DNA from: Bacteroidales bacterium
GTDB lineage: Bacteria > Bacteroidota > Bacteroidia > Bacteroidales > VadinHA17
Assembly (NCBI GenBank): GCA_003162595.1
Contig: PMNJ01000173.1
Location: 1 to 5,145, forward strand
Direction: 5' to 3'
Length of the DNA: 5,145 nt
Below, piece after piece: positions 1-5,145 of the stretch. The notes under the pieces were generated by a model. The model had not been told where the DNA came from. It was given only the letters and a program-made list of their open reading frames with translations, and made no database searches. The position numbers were made by a program, and so were the translations under genes. How positions within the stretch are numbered: position 1 is the stretch's first letter; each line of letters starts with the position of its first letter.

Positions 1-26
1 AAATTTAATCATTCAAAAATTGAAGC

Positions 27-48
27 TCTTCGCAGCAAGCTACGGAGA
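27..48. repeat. Imperfect palindrome, possibly a dispersed REP-like element
   Basis: Two 10-nt arms, TCTTCGCAGC and GCTACGGAGA, flank a central AA. Read as + strand RNA, they pair with one G-U wobble and one C-A mismatch, and the innermost C-G pair probably opens to leave a CAAG loop. The core AGCAAGCT is typical of short palindromes I recall as frequent in Bacteroidota intergenic DNA, but that recollection cannot be tested here. There is no T-tract after either arm, so it is not a standard intrinsic terminator. It could be a dispersed repeat, a transcript-end structure of an unseen upstream gene, or chance. Confidence 0.4.
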
Positions 49-104
49 ATGCGATCGCGGGGATTCAAATTAATTCCAAATCTACAGATAAAATTGGAAC
101 ACCG

Positions 105-120
105 GGTTTGGATACAAACC
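105..120. repeat. Perfect 6-bp inverted repeat with GATA loop
   Basis: GGTTTG and CAAACC are exact reverse complements separated by GATA. The hairpin sits about 73 bp before the peptidase start codon. It is followed by AAATTTT rather than a clean T-run, so a terminator reading is weak. An operator or a 5' UTR hairpin is possible but nothing in the sequence decides this. Confidence 0.35.
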
Positions 121-192
121 AAATTTTCCGCATCTTTATTGGATATGTTTTAAGATCAATATGAGATCAACTTTTTATCCAATTATAGCCAG

Positions 193-1689
193 ATGAAAAA
201 AATATTTTCCCTTTTCCTGATTATATCAAGTTTACCGGGTATTGCACAGAACATCCAGACACCCTTGCAGAAGAACAGTTATTCCAAACCTTCTTCATAC
301 GAAGAATTGAGCGCTTATGTACACCAGCTAGCCCTGAGCTCAAAATTATTAAATGTGGAAACAATCGGACAATCAGCTAAGGGCCGTAATTTATATGCAT
401 TGAAGTTTTCTTCTTCAGAATTCGGGAAGGATAAGTCGAAGATAAAAATCCTACTGTTTGCTCAACAACATGGAAACGAACAATCAGGAAAAGAAGGCGC
501 ATTGCTTCTCGCACAGGAACTTTTAAAACCGGAAAATCAATACCTGTTTGACCGCATTGATCTTGTAATTGTTCCGCAAATGAATCCGGATGGTTCTGAA
601 ATAAACAAACGATTGAACGGGAATGAGGCAGATCTGAACCGTAATCACCTGACACTTACTGAACCTGAAACGGTTGCCCTGCATCATCTCTTCGATAAAT
701 ATCTTTTTGAGGTTACAATGGATGTGCACGAATATTTTCCATTTGGTGATGCATGGAAGAAATTCGGATACCGGGATAATACGGATGAGTTCATTGGTCC
801 CGTTAACAATCCGAATATTTCGGAGAATATTAAAGACCTGGCAAATCAGAGTTTTCTTCCATTCCTGAAAAAATACATGGCTGACAAACATTTTACAAAT
901 TTTATATATAGCCCCGGTGGACCTCCAGGTATAAATTATATTCGTCACAGTACCTTTGATATCAACGATGGACGCCAGAGTTTTGGAATTCTTAATTCAT
1001 TTTCCTTTATTCAGGAGGGAATAAACGGAAAAGATTCCTTTGCCGATAATATAAGGCATAGGGCAGAAGGCCAGATGACAGGCATGCGAGGATTGTTAGA
1101 GTATGCATACCTGAATAAGGAGAAAATAAAAACTATGGTTGCCAATGACCGGAAAGAATTAACTCAAAATACTCCGGGCAGTATAATCTCAATCCAGTGT
1201 GAGCATGTCAGTAACGGTGAAAAACTGGACCTTCCTGTTCATTCATATTATTCCGATACTGATTCCATATATACTGTTGTTGATTATCGTCCGGTGGTTA
1301 AGTCACTCACTGATATTATAAAACCGGAAGGTTATCTTATTCCAAAAAAGTTGAAGGATGTCACAGACTGGGTTGATCGTCAGGCGCTTAAGAAGACATC
1401 CGTAAATTTAACTTCATCTGACAGAATTGAACAGTATAAGATAGAAGTTATTGATTCAATAGATTTTGAAGGAGACAACATTGTAAATCCGTCTGTGATC
1501 TCTAAAGATTACCCGTCTCAGATTTCGTCAGCTGATTATATCTATGTCCCTGCTGCCCAGTTAAAAGGAAATATGCTTGTTATTGCTCTTGAACCAAAGT
1601 CAATGCTGGGACTGGTGACATATAAGCAGTTTGCCTATTTGCTGAAGGCCGGAGAGGAATATCCTATTCTCCGGGTGGTAAAAAAATGA
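193..1689 (+). CDS. Secreted M14-family zinc metallocarboxypeptidase
   Basis: This 498-residue protein is predicted to be an exported zinc peptidase that trims C-terminal residues from peptides, or a related amidase or endopeptidase; the substrate cannot be read from sequence. Residues 1-19 form a signal peptide: Lys2-Lys3, a hydrophobic core to about residue 14, and a likely cleavage near Ala18-Gln19. The M14 catalytic domain spans about residues 30-310. Zinc ligands are His93 and Glu96 in an HGNE motif (469-480) and His179 in DVHE (727-729). Asn149-Arg150 in DLNRN matches the substrate-carboxylate motif of carboxypeptidase A, preceded by MNPDG at 130-134. The best candidate for the general-base Glu is Glu275 in FIQEG (1015-1017). 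Residues about 310-498 form an accessory C-terminal region I cannot assign. There is no lipobox, C-terminal anchor or sorting domain. The ATG at 193 is chosen because the signal peptide follows directly; there is no Shine-Dalgarno before it. It converges on the ABC genes. The family call is firm and the specificity is open. Confidence 0.9.
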   Translation: MKKIFSLFLIISSLPGIAQNIQTPLQKNSYSKPSSYEELSAYVHQLALSSKLLNVETIGQSAKGRNLYALKFSSSEFGKDKSKIKILLFAQQHGNEQSGKEGALLLAQELLKPENQYLFDRIDLVIVPQMNPDGSEINKRLNGNEADLNRNHLTLTEPETVALHHLFDKYLFEVTMDVHEYFPFGDAWKKFGYRDNTDEFIGPVNNPNISENIKDLANQSFLPFLKKYMADKHFTNFIYSPGGPPGINYIRHSTFDINDGRQSFGILNSFSFIQEGINGKDSFADNIRHRAEGQMTGMRGLLEYAYLNKEKIKTMVANDRKELTQNTPGSIISIQCEHVSNGEKLDLPVHSYYSDTDSIYTVVDYRPVVKSLTDIIKPEGYLIPKKLKDVTDWVDRQALKKTSVNLTSSDRIEQYKIEVIDSIDFEGDNIVNPSVISKDYPSQISSADYIYVPAAQLKGNMLVIALEPKSMLGLVTYKQFAYLLKAGEEYPILRVVKK

Positions 1690-1720
1690 CATTATTTTAG
1701 AAATAATGTGAGCAATTTTT
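1680..1720. terminator. Probable bidirectional intrinsic terminator between convergent genes
   Basis: ACATTATTT (1689-1697) and AAATAATGT (1701-1709) form a perfect 9-bp stem with a 3-nt TAG loop. On the minus strand the stem is followed by CA and then seven T (complement of A1680-A1686), a good terminator layout for the ABC operon. On the plus strand it is followed by GAGCAA and then TTTTT (1716-1720), a weaker layout for the peptidase. The stem is very AT-rich, with only one G-C pair, which lowers its strength. The left arm starts on the last base of the peptidase stop codon, and the minus-strand U-tract comes from the peptidase's final Val-Lys-Lys codons. Confidence 0.65.
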
Positions 1721-1745
1721 CTTGTTCAAATAGGAATGACAAGAA
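1719..1745. repeat. Second inverted repeat in the convergent gap
   Basis: TTCTTGT (1719-1725) and ACAAGAA (1739-1745) are exact reverse complements around a 13-nt loop. No T-tract of note follows on either strand. It may add structure to the 3' ends of both transcripts, or be chance in AT-rich DNA. Confidence 0.25.
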
Positions 1746-1801
1746 TGTGAGGGATCTCATGGAATATAGTATTAATTGAATCTGAAAAGAAAGCTCCTGA
1801 A

Positions 1802-3613
1802 TCAATCAAACTGTCCGGTATATAATTCATAATAGTGCCCTTTCAGTTTCAACAAAACTTCGTGACTGCCCCTTTCCACGATTTCGCCATTTTCCATGAC
1901 CAGAATTTCATCTGCATTCCGGACTGTTGACAATCGATGAGCAATTACAAAACTGGTTCTGCCTTGCATCAGCTGATCCATGCCTTTTTGAATGATCTGC
2001 TCTGTACGGGTATCAATCGAGCTTGTTGCTTCATCCAATATCAGTACAGGCGGCTTTGCCACCGTTGCCCTCGCGATGTTCAGCAACTGACGCTGGCCCT
2101 GACTCAGATTATCTCCGTCGTTATGCAATATTGTCTGGTAACCTTTTGGCAATCGCTGAATAAATGAATGAGCTCCTGCAAGAGTGGAAGCATCTATAAC
2201 CTCATTATCAGTGGCTTCAAGCCTTCCATACCGAATATTCTCCATAACCGAAGCAGTAAAAAGGTGTGTGTCCTGCAAAACCATGGCCAGCGACCGGCGC
2301 AAACTATTACGTTGTATTTTTTGTATTTCATGTCCATCTATTGTGATCTGACCCGATTGAATATCGTAAAACCTTGGAAGTAAATTGATAATTGTCGTTT
2401 TCCCGGCTCCTGTAGAACCAACCAGTGCTATCTTCTGCCCTGCTTTAGCTCCGAATGAAATATTTTTCAGAATAACTTTACCTGGATCATATCCGAAGGT
2501 CACTGAGTTGAAACTGACATCCCCTTTTACATTTGTCAGAGAAACCGCATCAGGAATATCGGGTATTTCAGGATTTTCATCCATGATCTGGAAAATACGT
2601 TCTGCTCCGGCTAGAGCCGATTGTAAAGTATTATACTGACTTGAGATTTCATTAACCGGTCTTCCAAACTGTCTGGAATACTGTAGAAATGCAGCCAGAC
2701 CACCCAGATCGAGACCCCTGAAAATTGCAAGTAAGCCGCCAACCGTAGCAGTGAGAGCAAAATTTATGGTATTTAAATTCTGGATCACAGGCATCATAAC
2801 ACCCGAATAATACTGTGCTTTAGTGGCTTTGTCGCGTAGTTCGTAATTGATCTTTTCAAAATCTGCTGATGCATTTTCTTCATAGCTGAACAGCTTGATT
2901 ACCTTCTGACCTGTGATCATTTCTTCTGCATAACCATTCACAATGCCGAGGGAAGTCTGCTGTGATGTAAAAAAACTTTTACTCTTTTTTATTATCCCCG
3001 ATGCCACCCACAGCATGAATGGAACTATAAATAGAGTAACCAATGTTAGCATTGGGCTGATATAGACCATCAAAGTAAAAATACCGGTCAGGGTTATGCT
3101 GCTGGCTAATAATTGCAAAATACTGGTATTCAAAGAATCACTCACATTGTCGACATCATTTGTGAATCGGCTCATCAGTTCACCATGGCTGTTACTGTCA
3201 AAAAACTTAAGAGTCAATGTCTGCAGCTTGCTGAAAAGATCAGACCGGATCAGACTGACTGTTTTCTGAGCTGCCGATATCATCAGCCTGTTTTGCCAGA
3301 TTGCAGCAAGTGAGCCAATAACATAAATACTCAGCAACAGTAAGATCATACGGATCAATCCGGGTATATTATGGGGAAGGATATAATTATTGATTATCGG
3401 GCGCAATAAATAAGATCCAGCCAAAGTAGCGCCGGTATTAATCAGCAAAAGAATAACTATAAAAAACAATAACGATTTTTCACGAATCAGGTATTTCCAT
3501 AGACGTAAAATTACCTGTTTTGTGTTTTTTGGCTTTTCAACTTTAATACCGGCACGCTTCCCGGGGAGACCGGATAAGTTTATTTTGCTGCTTTGGCTTC
3601 CCTGGTTTATCAT
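1802..3613 (-). CDS. ABC exporter half-transporter, consensus-site subunit of a heterodimer (TM288/BmrD/LmrD-like)
   Basis: This complete 603-residue protein is a type IV ABC exporter half: a cytoplasmic N-terminal tail (1-45, rich in Lys, Gly and Pro), a six-helix membrane domain (about 47-330) and an ATPase domain (about 360-600). Clear hydrophobic helices lie near 47-70, 86-107, 165-206 and 270-300. ATPase motifs are A-loop Tyr375, Walker A GSTGAGKTT (399-407, Lys405), Q-loop Gln447, Walker B VLILDE (523-528) with catalytic Glu528, D-loop SSID (531-534) and switch His559. The signature is LSQGQ (503-507), with Gln505 in place of the first Gly. In heterodimeric exporters this signature faces the partner's degenerate ATP site, leaving the signature of the partner to complete the hydrolytic site. 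The end of the protein, with YYELYTGQF, also resembles TM288 as I recall it. Its ATG overlaps the stop of the upstream ABC gene, so the two are probably co-translated. Drug, lipid or peptide export are all possible substrate roles. Confidence 0.92.
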   Translation of the reverse strand: MINQGSQSSKINLSGLPGKRAGIKVEKPKNTKQVILRLWKYLIREKSLLFFIVILLLINTGATLAGSYLLRPIINNYILPHNIPGLIRMILLLLSIYVIGSLAAIWQNRLMISAAQKTVSLIRSDLFSKLQTLTLKFFDSNSHGELMSRFTNDVDNVSDSLNTSILQLLASSITLTGIFTLMVYISPMLTLVTLFIVPFMLWVASGIIKKSKSFFTSQQTSLGIVNGYAEEMITGQKVIKLFSYEENASADFEKINYELRDKATKAQYYSGVMMPVIQNLNTINFALTATVGGLLAIFRGLDLGGLAAFLQYSRQFGRPVNEISSQYNTLQSALAGAERIFQIMDENPEIPDIPDAVSLTNVKGDVSFNSVTFGYDPGKVILKNISFGAKAGQKIALVGSTGAGKTTIINLLPRFYDIQSGQITIDGHEIQKIQRNSLRRSLAMVLQDTHLFTASVMENIRYGRLEATDNEVIDASTLAGAHSFIQRLPKGYQTILHNDGDNLSQGQRQLLNIARATVAKPPVLILDEATSSIDTRTEQIIQKGMDQLMQGRTSFVIAHRLSTVRNADEILVMENGEIVERGSHEVLLKLKGHYYELYTGQFD

Positions 3614-3627
3614 ATCTCGTTCTCCTT
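3610..3627 (-). promoter_or_regulatory. ATGA stop/start overlap with a strong internal Shine-Dalgarno
   Basis: The upstream ABC gene stops with TGA at 3612-3610 and the downstream gene starts with ATG at 3613-3611, sharing ATGA. A perfect AAGGAG lies at 3627-3622, 8 nt before the ATG, inside the Lys-Glu codons of the upstream C-terminus. This fixes the start of the downstream gene and suggests translational coupling, as expected for subunits needed in equal amounts. The peptidase gene in the same window has no such site. Confidence 0.75.
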
Positions 3628-5145
3628 CTGAAGCAGTTGTGAATTGTAGATTTCCTGATAAACCGGATTGTTCTTCATCAAATCGTCATGAGTGCCTTGC
3701 CCGATTATTTCACCATTATCGAGAAGTATGATTTTATCGGCAGACTGGATGGAGCTGATACGTTGGGCAATGATAATTTTGGTTGTAGCCTTAAGATGTC
3801 CATTGAATGCTTCCCTTATTTTAGCTTCTGTTGTCGTATCCACAGCGCTTGTGCTGTCATCAAGGATTAAAACAGATGGTTTTCTTAAAAGTGCCCGGGC
3901 TATGCAAAGCCTTTGTTTTTGACCGCCTGAAATATTAACTCCGCTTTGTCCAAGAACTGTTTCATATTGTTTTGGGAGTGATTCAATGAAATCATGAGCC
4001 TGAGAATCTTTGGCTGCTGACACAATCTCTTCTTCCGAAGCGTCAGGATTACCCCATTTCAGGTTTTGTTTGATTGTACCTGAAAATAATTCATTTTGCT
4101 GAAGCACCAGTTGAACGCTTTTCCTCAGGTTTTGCATCGTATAATCACGAACATCAGTATCATCGACCAATACACGGCCCTTTGATACTTCATATAATCG
4201 CGGGATCAGCTGAACCAGGGTGGTTTTTGCAGAACCGGTAGCGCCGATGAGGGCAATAGTTTCGCCCGGAAGAATAGTAAAACTGATGTCTTTCAAAACA
4301 TACTCGCTTCCATCAGCATGATATTTAAAATAGACATTTTCAAATTCCACCTTTCCAAGTTTTACTGTCAGGTTCTTTTCTTTTGCAGAAGGAGAATCGA
4401 AGATATCCACTTTGTTATTTAACACTTCCAGAATACGCTCAGAAGATGCACCGGCTCTGGCTAAAGTCATGAGGGTCATTGAGAGCATCATCAGCGACAT
4501 CAGAATCTGAGTTATGTAAGTAATGAATGACATCAGCTGACCAACCTGAAATGTGCCGGAAATGATCTTATTGCCACCAAACCAGACTATTGCTACAATA
4601 GAAATATTCATTACCAATTGCATAACCGGCAGAATGAGCACCACAGTACCGGATGCTTTTACAGATATTTCCCTTAGTTCATTGTTTGAAAGGCCAAACT
4701 TTTTCTTTTCAAAATCCTCCCTCACAAAAGATTTCACAACACGCACATTGATTAGGTTTTCCTGAATTGTTGCATTAATCTTATCGAGTTTTCGCTGTAC
4801 TTTCTCAAAAAAAGGAAGACCCCGGCGGAGAATAAAATAAATACTGACAGCCAGAACCGGTATAGCTATGGCGATGATCGATGCTAATCCGGCATTGATG
4901 TTTATGGCGATGACAACGGCGAATAATAACATTAATGGAGCTCGTATCATTAAACGCAGCGACATCATGATTACCTCCTGCAGGATATTCACATCATTTG
5001 TCAGCCGTGTAACCAGGGATGCAGAACTCAGACTCTCTATGCTTGAAACAGACAATTTCTGAATTTTATTGAACATACCCTTCCGAAGCTCAGCGGCAAA
5101 TCCAACTGAAGCATGTGATGAATAGTAAATATTACCAACATTGGC
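3610..5145 (-). CDS. ABC exporter half-transporter, degenerate-site subunit of a heterodimer (TM287/BmrC/LmrC-like), N-terminus outside window
   Basis: The reading frame is open to the right edge, giving 511 visible residues. An internal Met at 5076 is not the start, because the 23 codons before it continue the conserved helix (ASVGFAAELRKG) that precedes RLTNDV in exporters. Roughly 60-90 residues, with TM1 and most of TM2, are missing. Visible parts are four membrane helices (about 59-83, 87-107, 165-190 and 201-230 of the visible chain) and the ATPase domain (about 265-505). Motifs are A-loop Tyr275, Walker A GATGSAKTT (301-309, Lys307) with Ala306 where Gly is usual, Q-loop Gln349, and signature ISGGQ (405-409). 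Walker B is LILDD with Asp430 replacing the catalytic Glu (3856-3858), and the switch loop is IAQR with Gln461 replacing His (3763-3765). The intact signature, together with these losses, marks the degenerate-site partner of an asymmetric heterodimer. It is not a decaying gene: the frame is clean and the other motifs are intact. It is first in the pair as seen here; its promoter is out of view. Confidence 0.9.
   Translation of the reverse strand, partial: ANVGNIYYSSHASVGFAAELRKGMFNKIQKLSVSSIESLSSASLVTRLTNDVNILQEVIMMSLRLMIRAPLMLLFAVVIAININAGLASIIAIAIPVLAVSIYFILRRGLPFFEKVQRKLDKINATIQENLINVRVVKSFVREDFEKKKFGLSNNELREISVKASGTVVLILPVMQLVMNISIVAIVWFGGNKIISGTFQVGQLMSFITYITQILMSLMMLSMTLMTLARAGASSERILEVLNNKVDIFDSPSAKEKNLTVKLGKVEFENVYFKYHADGSEYVLKDISFTILPGETIALIGATGSAKTTLVQLIPRLYEVSKGRVLVDDTDVRDYTMQNLRKSVQLVLQQNELFSGTIKQNLKWGNPDASEEEIVSAAKDSQAHDFIESLPKQYETVLGQSGVNISGGQKQRLCIARALLRKPSVLILDDSTSAVDTTTEAKIREAFNGHLKATTKIIIAQRISSIQSADKIILLDNGEIIGQGTHDDLMKNNPVYQEIYNSQLLQKENEI

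Larger units (their letters stand above)
1..192. other. Upstream intergenic region, no convincing gene
   Basis: This is the DNA left of the peptidase gene. Frame 1 is open from the window edge to a TAA at 151-153 (about 50 codons), so it could be the tail of an upstream gene. However, the translation is rich in Arg and Lys, reads through a palindrome, and resembles no family I recognise, so I do not call it a CDS. The region contains TTCAA/TTGAA arms at 12-24, the palindrome at 27-48, a perfect GCGATCGC at 51-58, a hairpin at 105-120 and two AGATCAA copies (153-159 and 164-170). A TATGTTTT at 144-151 resembles the Bacteroidota -7 element TAnnTTTG, but I find no TTG or TTTG at the expected distance upstream, so no promoter is assigned. 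Confidence 0.5.

Noticed and set aside
1..153. Frame 1 open from the window edge to TAA at 151, about 50 codons, as the C-terminus of an upstream gene
   Set aside because: The translation is Arg/Lys-rich and unlike any known family, it runs through a palindrome, and frame 2 is also open for over 20 codons. Without the sequence to the left it cannot be supported as coding.
140..155. TATGTTTT as a Bacteroidota -7 promoter element for the peptidase
   Set aside because: It matches TAnnTTTG except for the last base, but no TTG lies about 19-21 bp upstream; the nearest TTTG (107-110) is 33 bp away.
377..948. Open frames on the minus strand and a short plus-strand frame inside the peptidase gene
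   Set aside because: They are out-of-frame shadows of a gene with intact catalytic motifs and show no recognisable domain or start signal.
1937..5062. Several plus-strand open frames of 60-84 codons opposite the ABC genes
   Set aside because: All lie antisense to well-conserved ABC motifs, have no family resemblance and are explained by the composition of the opposite strand.
3610..5076. A complete 488-residue ABC protein starting at the Met at 5076
   Set aside because: The frame stays open to 5145 and the upstream codons encode the conserved exporter helix preceding the internal Met; such a protein would also lack TM1 and TM2.
3610..5145. Upstream ABC gene as a decaying pseudogene because of its altered ATPase residues
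   Set aside because: There is no frameshift or stop, the other motifs are intact, and the Asp and Gln changes are the recognised pattern of the degenerate subunit in functional heterodimers.
193..5145. Functional link between the M14 peptidase and the ABC exporter, such as peptide processing and export
   Set aside because: The genes are convergent with a terminator between them, and the exporter shows no peptidase C39 domain in the visible part. Adjacency alone is not evidence.
1..5145. CRISPR arrays, tRNA or rRNA genes, insertion sequences
   Set aside because: No regularly spaced direct repeats, cloverleaf-like segments, rRNA motifs or transposase reading frames were seen.

Overview
The window most likely comes from a Bacteroidota genome, perhaps a Bacteroidales- or Marinilabiliales-like lineage. 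This is inferred from AT-rich intergenic DNA, a secreted enzyme whose signal peptide ends in a Gly-Ile-Ala-Gln stretch, and the lack of a Shine-Dalgarno sequence before that gene. No rRNA or marker gene is present to fix the taxonomy.

Layout. Positions 1-192 hold no convincing complete gene. They contain an imperfect palindrome (27-48) with a GCGATCGC palindrome just after it, a small perfect hairpin (105-120), and a short direct repeat before the first start codon. Positions 193-1689 (+) encode an exported M14-family zinc carboxypeptidase-like enzyme with its metal ligands intact. Positions 1690-1801 are a convergent intergenic gap. At its left edge a 9-bp hairpin is flanked by an A/T tract on each side, so it can act as a terminator in both directions. 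On the minus strand, 5145 down to 1802, lie two ABC exporter half-transporter genes. The upstream one (3610-5145) runs off the right edge and lacks its N-terminus. The downstream one (1802-3613) is complete and overlaps it by 4 nt (ATGA).

How the genes work together. The two ABC genes carry complementary departures from the ABC ATPase consensus. The upstream half has Asp for the catalytic Walker B Glu, Gln for the switch His, and Ala for the last Walker A Gly. The downstream half has consensus Walker A, Walker B and H-loop but an LSQGQ signature. This is the pattern of asymmetric heterodimeric exporters such as TM287/TM288, BmrC/BmrD and LmrC/LmrD, with one hydrolytic and one degenerate ATP site. 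The pair is therefore read as one heterodimeric, probably drug- or lipid-type, exporter. The peptidase is convergent with it and nothing visible links the two functionally.

I see no evidence for a new biological system here. The points most worth checking are the Walker A Gly-to-Ala change, the shared terminator that borrows the peptidase's last Lys codons, and the palindromic element near the left edge.
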